NCBI GenBank assembly: GCA_022793195.1
Contig: JAAWCJ010000038.1
Span: forward strand, 124,001 to 188,000
Source: Lachnospiraceae bacterium
Lineage (GTDB): Bacteria > Bacillota > Clostridia > Lachnospirales > Lachnospiraceae
Direction: 5' to 3'
DNA: 64,000 nt
Part shown: positions 34,744-43,667 of the stretch, piece after piece
Position numbering within the stretch: position 1 is the stretch's first letter
Layout: every line of letters begins with the position of its first letter
Notes under the pieces: model-generated
The model's database searches: none
What the model saw: only the letters and a program-made list of their open reading frames with translations
Told to the model about the DNA's origin: nothing
Program-made: the position numbers and the translations under genes

Positions 34744-36065
34744 GTAAACCAATCGTGGCCATTGTAGGCCGCCCAAATGTAGGAAAATCAACCTTGTTTA
34801 ATGTTCTTGCCGGGGATAAGATTTCCATTGTCAAAGATACGCCGGGCGTTACCCGTGACAGGATTTATGCGGACTGTACCTGGCTGGACCGGTATTTTAC
34901 CTTGATTGACACGGGAGGAATTGAGCCGGATACGAAAGACATCATCCTGTCACAAATGCGGGAGCAGGCGGAAATCGCCATTGCCACGGCAGACGTGATT
35001 GTGTTTATCACCGATGTGCGCCAGGGTCTCCAGGATGCGGACGCCAAAGTTGCAGACATGTTGCGGCGTTCGGCAAAACCGGTGGTGTTGACTGTCAACA
35101 AGGTGGACAGTTTTGAGAAATTTATGCCGGATGTATATGAGTTTTATAATCTTGGCATTGGCGATCCTGTCCCGGTTTCGGCTGCCTCAAGGCTGGGGAT
35201 TGGCGATCTTCTGGATGAAGTGGTTAAGCATTTTCCGGCGGCGGCAGGAGAAGAGGAGGAGGATGAAAGGCCGCGGGTTGCCATTGTGGGAAAGCCCAAT
35301 GTGGGGAAATCTTCCATTATTAATAAACTGTTGGGGGAAAACCGGGTGATCGTGTCGGATATTGCCGGAACCACCAGGGATGCCATTGATACGGTGATTA
35401 AAAGAAATGGCAGGGAGTATGTGTTTATTGACACAGCGGGGCTTCGCAGGAAAAGTAAGATAAAAGAAGAACTGGAGCGTTACAGCATTATCCGTACGGT
35501 GACTGCGGTGGAACGGGCGGATGTGGTGATACTGGTCATTGATGCCAGGGAAGGTGTGACGGAGCAGGACGCGAAGATTGCCGGCATTGCCCACGAGCGG
35601 GGGAAAGGCGTCATCATTGCTGTCAACAAGTGGGATGCCATTGAAAAGGATACAGGTACGGTAAATAAATTTTCTGCAAAAATCCGGGAGATCCTTTCTT
35701 TTATGCCTTATGCGGATATCCTCTATATTTCTGCAGTTACGGGACAGCGGCTTCCCAAACTGTTTGATCATATTGATGTGGTTATTGAGAACCAGAACCT
35801 GCGGATTTCCACCGGCGTCCTCAATGAAATCCTTATGGAGGCTGTGGCTTTGCAGCAGCCGCCTTCGGACAGGGGCCATCGTTTGAAGATCTTTTATATG
35901 ACACAGGTGTCGGTGAAGCCGCCCACCTTTGTCCTCTTTGTCAATGACAAGGAGCTTATGCATTTTTCTTATACCAGGTATCTGGAAAATAAAATTCGTG
36001 ACGCTTTCGGCTTCGGCGGAACATCTCTCCGGTTCATCACCAGAGAGAGAAAGGAAAAAGATTGA
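34740..36065 (+). CDS. der: Ribosome biogenesis GTPase Der
   Basis: 441 aa. Two tandem Era-like G domains, each with P-loop GRPNVGKST and [10 protein letters not shown]3 DTGG / DTAGLRR, G4 NKVD / NKWD, and the KH-like C-terminal domain ([24 protein letters not shown]). It acts in 50S subunit assembly. Coupled by 4 nt to the DUF512 gene. Confidence 0.97.
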   Translation: MSKPIVAIVGRPNVGKSTLFNVLAGDKISIVKDTPGVTRDRIYADCTWLDRYFTLIDTGGIEPDTKDIILSQMREQAEIAIATADVIVFITDVRQGLQDADAKVADMLRRSAKPVVLTVNKVDSFEKFMPDVYEFYNLGIGDPVPVSAASRLGIGDLLDEVVKHFPAAAGEEEEDERPRVAIVGKPNVGKSSIINKLLGENRVIVSDIAGTTRDAIDTVIKRNGREYVFIDTAGLRRKSKIKEELERYSIIRTVTAVERADVVILVIDAREGVTEQDAKIAGIAHERGKGVIIAVNKWDAIEKDTGTVNKFSAKIREILSFMPYADILYISAVTGQRLPKLFDHIDVVIENQNLRISTGVLNEILMEAVALQQPPSDRGHRLKIFYMTQVSVKPPTFVLFVNDKELMHFSYTRYLENKIRDAFGFGGTSLRFITRERKEKD

Positions 36066-36067
36066 TC

Positions 36068-36703
36068 ATGGAACGCATTATCTGTCTCGCGGCCGGTTAT
36101 GCCTTTGGGCTGATTCAGACCGGTTATCTTTACGGGAAAATCATTCACAAGGATATCCGCCAGTATGGAAGTGGAAATTCCGGGACCACCAATGCCCTCA
36201 GGGTATTGGGGAAGAAGGCAGGCATCATCGTATTCCTGGGCGATTTTTTAAAGTCAGTGATTTTGTGCCTGTTGGTCCGTTACCTTTATGGGAAAAATAT
36301 GCCGGAAATGGCCCCGCTCCTCATGTTATATGGCGGTTTAGGAGTGGTGCTGGGGCACAATTATCCTTTTTACCTGCACTTTAAGGGGGGAAAAGGGATT
36401 GCCGCCACCTCCGGTGTGATCATTACGATGGACTGGAGGATTACCCTGGTCTGTCTGGCTGCTTTTATCATCAGTGTGGGAGCCACCAGAATTGTTTCCA
36501 TCGGTTCGCTTTTGGTGGTGACGATTTTTTTAGGCATGTGGCTGGGGCTTGGTTTTGGCGGATTTTTGTCTCTTTCGGGGGTTTATCTTACGGAGTCTTA
36601 TGTGGTGGTGCTGGTGTTTGCGTCACTGGCATACTGGCGTCACAGGGCGAATATTAAACGGCTTTTAAAGGGGACGGAAAATAAATTTGGTTCCAGGAAA
36701 TAA
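36068..36703 (+). CDS. plsY: Acyl-phosphate:glycerol-3-phosphate acyltransferase PlsY
   Basis: A 211-aa integral membrane enzyme adding the first acyl chain in phospholipid synthesis. The three family motifs are visible: GSGNSGTTNALR, GHNYPFYLHFKGGKGIA and a Ser/Glu-containing loop near the C-terminus. About five hydrophobic helices. I use ATG 36068; a TTG at 36062 overlapping the der stop is possible. gpsA, which makes its substrate, follows 31 nt later. Confidence 0.95.
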   Translation: MERIICLAAGYAFGLIQTGYLYGKIIHKDIRQYGSGNSGTTNALRVLGKKAGIIVFLGDFLKSVILCLLVRYLYGKNMPEMAPLLMLYGGLGVVLGHNYPFYLHFKGGKGIAATSGVIITMDWRITLVCLAAFIISVGATRIVSIGSLLVVTIFLGMWLGLGFGGFLSLSGVYLTESYVVVLVFASLAYWRHRANIKRLLKGTENKFGSRK

Positions 36704-36734
36704 GAGGGTCGAAAGGGCCCTGGAGGTGAAGATT

Positions 36735-37745
36735 ATGGCAAATATCAGTATTATTGGTTCCGGTACATGGGGGATGGCCCTTTCTCTGTTGCTCTACAAA
36801 AAAGGGCATACGGTGAAGGTGTGGTCGGCGATTCCAGATGAAGTGGCTATGCTTCGGGAAAAACGGGAACATAAGAACCTGCCGGGGGTTCCGATTCCGG
36901 AAGATATGGAAATCACCGGGGATTTGGAGGCATGTATAAAAGGGGCAGAACTTATGGTTCTTTCTGTGCCTTCTGTTTTTACCCGCCAGACGGCGCGGAA
37001 AATGAGACCATATGTGGAGAATGGGCAGATCATCGTCAATGTGGCCAAGGGTATTGAAGAAGATACTTTGATGACTCTTTCGGAGCAGATCGAGGAGGAA
37101 ATCCCCCAGGCCAATGTGGCGGTGCTTTCCGGCCCCAGCCATGCGGAAGAGGTGGGACGCGGGATTCCGACCACCTGCGTAGTGGGGGCAAAGGACAAGG
37201 CGACAGCCGAACTGATTCAAAACATTTTTATGTGTAAGGTTTTCCGGGTCTACACAAGCCCGGATATTATGGGGATTGAGCTGGGTGGCTCTTTGAAGAA
37301 TGTGATTGCCCTGGCAGCAGGCGTGGCGGACGGCTTAGGCTACGGGGACAATACAAAGGCGGCGCTGATCACGAGAGGTATGGCGGAGATCACCAGGCTG
37401 GCCCTTAAGATGGGGGCACATATGGAAACGCTGTATGGGTTAAGCGGCGTGGGAGACCTGATCGTCACCTGTGCCAGTATGCACAGCAGAAACCGCCGGG
37501 CCGGAATCCTCATGGGACAGGGAAAGACCATGGACGAAGCCATGGAAGAAGTCCAGATGGTGGTGGAAGGTGTTTATTCTGCAAAAGCGGCCGCAGCGCT
37601 GGCGGATAAATATGACGTGCAGATGCCCATCACCAAAGAGATCAATAAAGTGCTTTTTGATGGAATGAAAGCCGCAGAAGCGGTGGAGAATCTGATGCTG
37701 CGGGATAAAGGAATTGAACACCCCAATATTCCGTGGGAAGAATAA
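36735..37745 (+). CDS. gpsA: Glycerol-3-phosphate dehydrogenase [NAD(P)+]
   Basis: 336 aa. Rossmann loop GSGTWGMALSLLL, the catalytic lysine in ELGGSLKNVIALAAG, and the YGLSGVGDLIVTC segment with SRNRRAG are intact. It reduces DHAP to sn-glycerol-3-phosphate for PlsY. ATG 36735 has GGAGGTGA upstream. The gene closes the DUF512-der-plsY-gpsA run. Confidence 0.96.
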   Translation: MANISIIGSGTWGMALSLLLYKKGHTVKVWSAIPDEVAMLREKREHKNLPGVPIPEDMEITGDLEACIKGAELMVLSVPSVFTRQTARKMRPYVENGQIIVNVAKGIEEDTLMTLSEQIEEEIPQANVAVLSGPSHAEEVGRGIPTTCVVGAKDKATAELIQNIFMCKVFRVYTSPDIMGIELGGSLKNVIALAAGVADGLGYGDNTKAALITRGMAEITRLALKMGAHMETLYGLSGVGDLIVTCASMHSRNRRAGILMGQGKTMDEAMEEVQMVVEGVYSAKAAAALADKYDVQMPITKEINKVLFDGMKAAEAVENLMLRDKGIEHPNIPWEE

Positions 37746-37761
37746 ACAGACACCTAAAAAA

Positions 37762-37886
37762 TCTGCCCGTTCCTTGCCGGGACACGCTTTTGCTAAGAAA
37801 AAGACTGCAGCGGTACTAAGAAATTTCATTCGCTTTGAAATTCCAAGTATCGGTGTCTTTTTATAGTCCCGGCAAGAACGGGTAGA
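37762..37886. repeat. Structured inverted-repeat element after gpsA
   Basis: Arms 37762-37783 and 37866-37886 pair over about 21 bp with one mismatch and one bulge (TGCCCGTTCCTTGCCGGGAC against GTCCCGGCAAGAACGGG). Inside, 37811-37827 and 37836-37851 form a second imperfect stem containing AAATTTC / GAAATT. CACC and GGTG near the outer ends can add pairs. It starts 17 nt after the gpsA stop. A T-run at 37858-37862 sits inside the arms, so it is not a simple terminator. Confidence 0.75.
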
Positions 37887-37898
37887 TGTTCTTTAGAA

Positions 37899-38035
37899 AT
37901 GCCTTATACTAGCGACGGCAGCTCCGCTGACCATCTTTTATGGAAGCGGTAGCTGACGCCAATAAGCGGCGCAACAAAACCTAAAAATCAACGTGGATAA
38001 AGGCGCCACAGGCGGGCGCCAGGCATACATAAATC
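37899..38035. repeat. Second copy of the 7.05-kb core element, degenerate arms
   Basis: Bases 37945-37996 align without gaps to 7034-7085 with 45 of 52 identical, ending in AAAAATCAACGTGG in both. Flanks are also related: CTCCGCTGACC upstream and ACAGGCGGGCGCC downstream resemble arm sequences of the first copy. The long perfect arms are not kept. With the preceding element this accounts for most of the 37746-38054 gap. Confidence 0.75.
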
Positions 38036-38054
38036 CAGATATTTGTAATGTCTT

Positions 38055-39428
38055 TTAGTCTGGCAATTCTTTTAACTGTCTGTCGTACGTCTTTTTTAAG
38101 AAATAGACTGCCAGCAGGATGGATGAGATCTCCGCGATGGGGAAAGAAAACCAGACGGCGTTTAATCCCAGTGTTACGGCAAAAAGGTAGGCGATGGGGA
38201 CGATGAATACAATCTGGCGGACCACAGACATAATGAGGCTGTAAAGCCCGTTTCCCAGGGCCTGGAACACGGAAGAACTGACAATGCCGGCGCCCGCAAA
38301 GATAAAGCTGATACTGATGATTCTGAGGGCGGGCACACCGATGGCGATCATATCGGGTGAATCGTTGAACATACGAATGAGGGTAGCTGGAATCACCTGG
38401 AAGATCAGGAGGCCCACCAGCATAATACCGACAGCGATCAGGACGCTTAGTTTTGCAGTGTCGATGATCCGTTTTTTCTTTCTGGCGCCGTAGTTGTAGG
38501 CTACAATGGGAATCATACCATTGTTCAGGCCGAATACGGGCATGAAGATAAAGCTTTGCAGCTTAAAATAGACGCCCAGTACGGAAACCGCCGTGGAAGA
38601 GAACATCAAAAGGATCTTGTTCAAAAGGAAGGTCATGACTGACACAATGGACTGCATGATAATGGAAGGGATTCCCACTTTATAAATCTGCCCGATTACG
38701 TAAAGGCTGGGACGGAACTTCCGAAAATTAAAATGCAGTTCTTTATTTTTGGTGAGATTGAAAATAAATGCCATGGAAGCGGCCACACATTGGCCAAGGA
38801 CCGTGGCTGCGGCAGCTCCGGCCACTTCCATACGGGGGAAGCCGAAATAGCCGAAAATCAGAATCGGGTCAAAAATAATATTGATGATGGCGCCGGTTCC
38901 CTGGGTGATCATGGTATAAATGGTCTTTCCGGTGGACTGAAGAAGCCTTTCCATGGTGAGCTGCATGAAAATACCGATGGAGACAATCGTACAGATGGAG
39001 AGATAATCCGTACCATAGTTTACAATTTCAGGGATATCAATCTGGCTGGCAAAATACAGATGGCTTCCGAAGACGCCGAAAAGTGCGAATGCCAGATAGG
39101 AGAGAAAGGCCAGGAAAATCCCGTTCAATGCGGCGGCATCGGCCTGCGCAAAGTTTTTTTCGCCAAGGCTCCTGGAAAGGTAGGCGTTAATACCGACTGC
39201 AGTGCCGCTTCCCAGGGCAATCATCAGGCTCTGTATGGGGAATGCCATGGAAACTGCAGTAAGAGCATGCTCAGAAAGCCTTCCGACGAATACACTGTCC
39301 ACCACGTTGTACATGGCCTGGACCAGCATGGAAATCATGATGGGAAGGGACATGCTGATGAGCAGTTTATTGATAGGCATGGTGCCCATTTTGTTTTCCT
39401 GCGGTGCTGTCATTTTTTCTTCTGTCAT
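38055..39428 (-). CDS. MATE family efflux transporter
   Basis: 457 aa with about twelve hydrophobic helices in two related halves, both beginning with the MATE pattern (MSLPIMISMLVQAMYNVVDSVFVG). Cation-driven export of drugs or metabolites is the family role, with unknown substrate here. ATG 39428 follows GGAGTGG; the longer frame to 39482 has no ribosome site. It is divergent from a second, different MATE gene. Confidence 0.92.
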   Translation of the reverse strand: MTEEKMTAPQENKMGTMPINKLLISMSLPIMISMLVQAMYNVVDSVFVGRLSEHALTAVSMAFPIQSLMIALGSGTAVGINAYLSRSLGEKNFAQADAAALNGIFLAFLSYLAFALFGVFGSHLYFASQIDIPEIVNYGTDYLSICTIVSIGIFMQLTMERLLQSTGKTIYTMITQGTGAIINIIFDPILIFGYFGFPRMEVAGAAAATVLGQCVAASMAFIFNLTKNKELHFNFRKFRPSLYVIGQIYKVGIPSIIMQSIVSVMTFLLNKILLMFSSTAVSVLGVYFKLQSFIFMPVFGLNNGMIPIVAYNYGARKKKRIIDTAKLSVLIAVGIMLVGLLIFQVIPATLIRMFNDSPDMIAIGVPALRIISISFIFAGAGIVSSSVFQALGNGLYSLIMSVVRQIVFIVPIAYLFAVTLGLNAVWFSFPIAEISSILLAVYFLKKTYDRQLKELPD

Positions 39429-39558
39429 ACGTACCACTCCATTCATAATTTGGAACTTGTCAATAAAGTTTTCCCGCTGCATGGAAAATCCGTATCATTG
39501 GATTTTTTATGCGGCAGAAACAAGCATAACACAATATATTTTTTGTGGTAACATATTC

Positions 39559-39587
39559 TTGTGGAAAAGAAGAAGATATGATATTTT
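39559..39587 (+). promoter_or_regulatory. Possible promoter of the plus-strand MATE gene
   Basis: TTGTGG (39559-39564), a 17-nt spacer and TATTTT (39582-39587), about 46 nt before the start codon. Moderate matches only. No regulator gene is adjacent. Confidence 0.4.
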
Positions 39588-39632
39588 AGAGAGAATGGTA
39601 CCGAAAAATAAGCGAAGAGAGGGTGTGTTTCG

Positions 39633-40985
39633 TTGGCCAGGGATATGACCGTGGGAAAGCCGTTTCCCACACTTTTTAAGTTTGCGATGCCCATGGTATT
39701 GGGCAATCTGTTTCAGCAGCTTTATAACGTGGTGGATTCCATGGTGGTGGGGAACTTTGTGGGAGAAGACGCCCTGGCGGCTGTGGGGACTACCACATCC
39801 ATTACTTTTTTGTTTATTGCCGTTGCCATGGGTATGGGAATCGGATGCTCCGTGGTGATTTCCCAGCTCTTTGGAGCAAAACATACGGATACCATGAAAT
39901 CAGCCATTTCCACATCGTTGATTTTTATGTTTCTTTTGGGGGGCGCATTGTCCCTATTTGGGCTTGGGGCCCATCGGATGATTTTAAACTGGATTCAGGT
40001 GCCGGAAAATATTTTTGAGGATGCGGCGGCGTACCTGCGGATTTATTGTATGGGGCTTGTATTTTTGTTTATGTACAATATTTTAAATTCCGTGTTCAAT
40101 GCCCTGGGAGAATCCCGATTTCCGCTGATTTTTCTGACATTGTCTTCAGCCCTCAATGTAATACTGGACTTGTATTTTGTAATCCGCCTGAAAATGGGGG
40201 TGCCGGGCGTGGCATGGGCCACCCTCATTGCACAGGGGATTTCCGCGGTACTGTCCTTCATGGTGTTGCTCAGGCATTTCAGGCGGATTGAGACGGAGGG
40301 GAAGCCGAAGCTTTTTGACGGGCACCTTTTAACCAGGATGTTCCGGCTGGCTGTTCCCACCACGATTCAGCAGTCCATCGTCTCTCTGGGCCTTGTGTTT
40401 GTCCAGGGGCTTGTAAACAGTTACGGTTCTGTGGTGATCGCCGGATATACGGCGGCCACAAAAATTGATACCATCGCCATCAACCCCATGGTGCAGGTGG
40501 GAAATTCCGTATCAACCTTTACAGCCCAGAACATGGGAGCGGGAAAGACAGAGCGGGTAAAATCAGGGTTGCTTTCCGGCTTGATTATTTCCGCAGGGAT
40601 TTCCGTATCTTTGGCGATACTGCTGTTTTTCTTTGGCGGGATTTTTTTAAATGCCTTTATGAACAGCCGGGAGAGCGCCGCTGCCATCGGGGTGGGGATT
40701 GAGTATATCCGTGTGGTTTCCACTTTTTACGTACTGATGGGTACGATGAATGTGTTCAACGGAGTGCTTCGCGGCGCGGGGGATATGAAAGTCTTTATGG
40801 CTGCGACTTTGACGAATTTTACTTTGCGTGTGGTCTGTGCCCACTTGTTTTCAGCAACTTCCATGGGAGCCAGTGGAATCTGGTGGGCGATTCCCCTTGG
40901 CTGGGCTGTGGGGGTTTTGATTTCAGGCGGCCGCTTTGCCAGCGGAAAATGGAAAACGAAAAAGATTATTGGAGCGGAAGATTAA
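39633..40985 (+). CDS. MATE family efflux transporter
   Basis: 450 aa with about twelve helices. The N-terminal half has FKFAMPMVLGNLFQQLYNVVDSMVVG, and the second half RLAVPTTIQQSIVSLG. It is only distantly similar to the divergent neighbour at 38055, so the pair is not a recent duplication. The start is TTG 39633 (GAGAGGG upstream) or ATG 39645, four codons later. Confidence 0.92.
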   Translation: MARDMTVGKPFPTLFKFAMPMVLGNLFQQLYNVVDSMVVGNFVGEDALAAVGTTTSITFLFIAVAMGMGIGCSVVISQLFGAKHTDTMKSAISTSLIFMFLLGGALSLFGLGAHRMILNWIQVPENIFEDAAAYLRIYCMGLVFLFMYNILNSVFNALGESRFPLIFLTLSSALNVILDLYFVIRLKMGVPGVAWATLIAQGISAVLSFMVLLRHFRRIETEGKPKLFDGHLLTRMFRLAVPTTIQQSIVSLGLVFVQGLVNSYGSVVIAGYTAATKIDTIAINPMVQVGNSVSTFTAQNMGAGKTERVKSGLLSGLIISAGISVSLAILLFFFGGIFLNAFMNSRESAAAIGVGIEYIRVVSTFYVLMGTMNVFNGVLRGAGDMKVFMAATLTNFTLRVVCAHLFSATSMGASGIWWAIPLGWAVGVLISGGRFASGKWKTKKIIGAED

Positions 40986-41045
40986 ATGATCGTATTTTCC
41001 GGGATAAAAAGAACAGATGAATGGAAATGGAAGGGGAATACATAG

Positions 41046-41699
41046 ATGGTGGAAATCATATTGTTTGATCTGGACGGAACATTGACAGACCCGAAGGAGG
41101 GAATCACACGCTGCGTCCAGTATGGAATGGAGGCGCTTGGATATTATGAGCCGGACAGGGAAAAACTGACGCCTTTTATCGGCCCTCCCTTGTTTGATAT
41201 GTATATGGAAATTTATGGATTTACGGAAGAACAGGCGGACTTTGCAGTGGAAAAATACAGGGAGCGGTTCCGGGAAAAGGGAATGTATGAAAATGAAATA
41301 TACCCCGGAATTGCCGAAATGCTGGGGGCGCTTAAGGCTTCGGGAAAGCGCCTTGGGGTCGCCACTTTAAAGCCGGAGGTGTTTGCTGTCCCTATCCTTA
41401 AACATTTTGAAATCGACCAATATTTTGAATTCATTGTGGGAGTTGAGCTTTCCGGGAAACAGACTCAAAAAGAGGACGTGATCAGAGAAGCCCTTTGCCG
41501 GTTTGGTGCAAAAGACAGGAAAGATTCCGTCGTGATGGTGGGAGACAGGAAAAACGATGTCATCGGAGCGAGAAAGGCAGGGGTGGACTGTGTAGGCGTC
41601 CTCTACGGCTATGGAAGTGAAGAAGAGCTTTCTGAAGCCGGGGCAAAAACATTTGCCGCCACAGTGGAGGAGCTTCAGGGACTCCTTCTTGCATTATGA
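41046..41699 (+). CDS. HAD-superfamily phosphatase (phosphoglycolate phosphatase-like)
   Basis: 217 aa. Motif I FDLDGTLTD, motif II near VATLKPE, the motif III Lys in SGKQTQKEDVI and motif IV VGDRKNDVIGA are all present, with a C1 cap (about residues 17-80). It resembles Gph/PpaX-type phosphatases; the substrate is unproven. The stop overlaps the next start (ATGA). Confidence 0.9.
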   Translation: MVEIILFDLDGTLTDPKEGITRCVQYGMEALGYYEPDREKLTPFIGPPLFDMYMEIYGFTEEQADFAVEKYRERFREKGMYENEIYPGIAEMLGALKASGKRLGVATLKPEVFAVPILKHFEIDQYFEFIVGVELSGKQTQKEDVIREALCRFGAKDRKDSVVMVGDRKNDVIGARKAGVDCVGVLYGYGSEEELSEAGAKTFAATVEELQGLLLAL

Positions 41700-42655
41700 A
41701 TCCCTATTGCGTATCGCATGGAAAACCATACCGTTCTTTTGACGAAGAAAGTAAGGCGCAGTTTGGAAAAAAACTTTACCGCCTGTCTTTAAACAGCGGC
41801 CTGGGATGTCCAAACAGAGAGGGCGGCTTCGGAAAGGGCGGCTGCATTTTTTGCAGTGAGGGGGGTTCCGGGGATTTTGCGGCAGGAAAAGAAGCGTCTG
41901 TGGCAGAACAGCTGAAAAAAGCGCGGCTTCAAGTTGCAGGAAAACTTCCGAAACAAATGCCTTATGGTTATATCGCTTATTTTCAGGCTTATACCAATAC
42001 CTATGGCCCGGTGGAAAAACTTGACCAGCTTTTTTCTGAAGCCATGGACGATGAAGAGGTGGAAGTGGTTTCCATCGCTACCAGGCCCGATTGCCTGCCG
42101 GGAGAAACGATTGCCCTCCTTTCCAGGCTGAATCGGAGAAAGCCCGTATGGGTGGAGTTGGGGCTACAGACAGCTGTGGAAGAAACGGCAGATTTTATCC
42201 GCCGGGGTTATCCTCTTTCCTGTTTTACAGATGCCAGGAAGCGGCTGTTTCAGGCAGGGATTCCTGTCATTGCCCATGTGATTTTGGGGCTTCCGGGAGA
42301 AGGGCGGGAGGAGGTCCTTTCCACCATTGATTATCTGAACAACCAGGCGGTTGAAGGAGTAAAGCTTCAGCTTCTTCACATCCTGGAGGGGACGCGTCTG
42401 GCAGAGCTTTACCGGGATGGAAAGGTGAAAGCCCTTTCTTTTGAGGAGTATGAAGCGCTTCTGTTTGCTGCTTTGGAACGATTGAGACCGGAGACTGTGG
42501 TACACCGGATTACCGGGGACGGACCAAAAAGGTTATTGGTGGCGCCACTTTGGAGCGGAGACAAAAAACGGGTGTTCAACAGGCTCCATCAGGATATGAA
42601 AGACAGGGGGGTTTACCAGGGGAAAACATACCGGGAAGGCCCTGTGCCTTTCTAA
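41696..42655 (+). CDS. TIGR01212-family radical SAM protein (YhcC-like)
   Basis: 319 aa. The N-terminal pattern YRLSLNSGLGCPNREG...GGCIFC supplies the three cluster cysteines in the spacing of the YhcC/TIGR01212 family, followed by YFQAYTNTYGP and RPDCLP. The function is unknown; the related Elp3-like SAM fold suggests RNA or small-molecule modification. Translationally coupled to the HAD gene. Confidence 0.92.
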   Translation: MNPYCVSHGKPYRSFDEESKAQFGKKLYRLSLNSGLGCPNREGGFGKGGCIFCSEGGSGDFAAGKEASVAEQLKKARLQVAGKLPKQMPYGYIAYFQAYTNTYGPVEKLDQLFSEAMDDEEVEVVSIATRPDCLPGETIALLSRLNRRKPVWVELGLQTAVEETADFIRRGYPLSCFTDARKRLFQAGIPVIAHVILGLPGEGREEVLSTIDYLNNQAVEGVKLQLLHILEGTRLAELYRDGKVKALSFEEYEALLFAALERLRPETVVHRITGDGPKRLLVAPLWSGDKKRVFNRLHQDMKDRGVYQGKTYREGPVPF

Positions 42656-42696
42656 ACCAGGGAGAAATAAAATCAAAAATTTTAAAGGAGGATAAG

Positions 42697-43332
42697 ATGA
42701 CGCCGAGAGAATTGTTTTACGAAAAAAGAGGGGAAACTGTCGTAAAGAACCTGCAGGGAAGAGGTTTTGAAGCTTGTTACTGTAAAACAGGGGAAGAAGC
42801 CAGAAAGAAAGCTTTGGAATGGATGAAAGAAGGAGCTTCTGTTTCCTGGGGCGGTTCCATGACCATTCGGGATATTGGCCTGACAAAGTCTGTCTGTGAA
42901 GGAAATTATAAAGCCATTGACCGGGACCAGGCAGTTACCGATGAGGAAAAGAGAAAAGCCGCCATGGATGCACTGACGGTGGACTATTATTTGACCAGCG
43001 CCAATGGGATTAGCGAAGACGGCCAGCTTGTGAATGTGGATGGAAATGGAAACCGGGTGGCGGCTATTGTCTTCGGCCCCCAATATGTCATTGTGGTTGC
43101 CGGGATGAATAAAGTGGTAAAGACGGCGGAGGACGCCATGGTGCGGGCACGGACAGTGGCGGCGCCCTTAAACCAGCAACGGTTTTTAAAGAGTACGCCT
43201 TGTACGGTGACAGGGGTATGTGCGGACTGTAAGTCGCCCGACTGTATCTGTAACCAGCTTCTGACCACCAGAAACTGCAAACCGGCAGGCCGGATCAAAG
43301 TAATTTTGGTGGGAGAGGAGCTGGGCTACTGA
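42697..43332 (+). CDS. LUD domain protein (LutC/DUF162-like)
   Basis: 211 aa from ATG 42697, which follows AAAGGAGGATAAG. It contains GASVSWGGSMTIRDIGL, TSANGISEDGQLVNVDGNGNRVAAI and VAGMNKVVKTAEDAMVRAR, typical of the lactate-utilization/LUD superfamily. A Cys-rich C-terminus (TGVCADCKSPDCICNQL) is also common in stand-alone Clostridia members. No lutA or lutB is adjacent, so lactate oxidation is not implied. Confidence 0.88.
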   Translation: MTPRELFYEKRGETVVKNLQGRGFEACYCKTGEEARKKALEWMKEGASVSWGGSMTIRDIGLTKSVCEGNYKAIDRDQAVTDEEKRKAAMDALTVDYYLTSANGISEDGQLVNVDGNGNRVAAIVFGPQYVIVVAGMNKVVKTAEDAMVRARTVAAPLNQQRFLKSTPCTVTGVCADCKSPDCICNQLLTTRNCKPAGRIKVILVGEELGY

Positions 43333-43667
43333 GCCTGCCAGGAAAATTCTGGTGCGAAGGGCTGCTGATACCTGCGGTTCCCTCAAAGGACAAAAGGGTT
43401 CGTCTCCTGTGCCTTGACGTGGACATTAGAAGTTCTTAATGTTTTGGGGAATATTCCAGCAATTTCCGGACAGGACGTCCGGAAAAGGCTTATGCCGCCA
43501 CGGACGGCGGATCATAAGCCGGTTGCGGGAAATTTTACTGCCAGCTAAATCAGAACATTTAGAACTTCAAGGTTCACGGAACCGGCGCAGGAGACGAACC
43601 CTCTTTTTGTCCTTTGAGGAGCCGCAAGTATCAGCAGCGCTCCACACCGGGATTTTCTTCCGCGTCC
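43333..43667. repeat. Cloverleaf-like palindromic element overlapping the EIIC 3' end
   Basis: Outer arms: about 43361-43409 pairs with 43585-43638 (imperfect, including GCTGCTGATAC, CTCAAAGGACAAAA and GGGTTCGTCTCCTG with their complements). Weaker pairing extends outward over about 20 more bases each side. Next: 43423-43446 with 43548-43572. Inside: TTCCGGACAGGACGTCCGGAA (43464-43484) and a hairpin GGCTTATG...CATAAGCC (43487-43520) with CCGCC/GGCGG. It starts at the LUD stop and its right end holds the last codons and stop of EIIC on the other strand. No protein is supported here. Confidence 0.8.

Noticed and set aside
37746-38054. Possible tRNA or riboswitch in the gap after gpsA
   Set aside because: No acceptor/T-arm pattern and no known riboswitch consensus. 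The gap is explained by two inverted-repeat elements.
38733-39551. 272-codon plus-strand open frame over the MATE gene
   Set aside because: Shadow of a membrane-protein gene; composition is typical of an antisense frame and it has no recognisable motif.
38055-40985. The two MATE genes as a recent inverted duplication
   Set aside because: The proteins share only family-level motifs and differ throughout; they are distinct paralogues.
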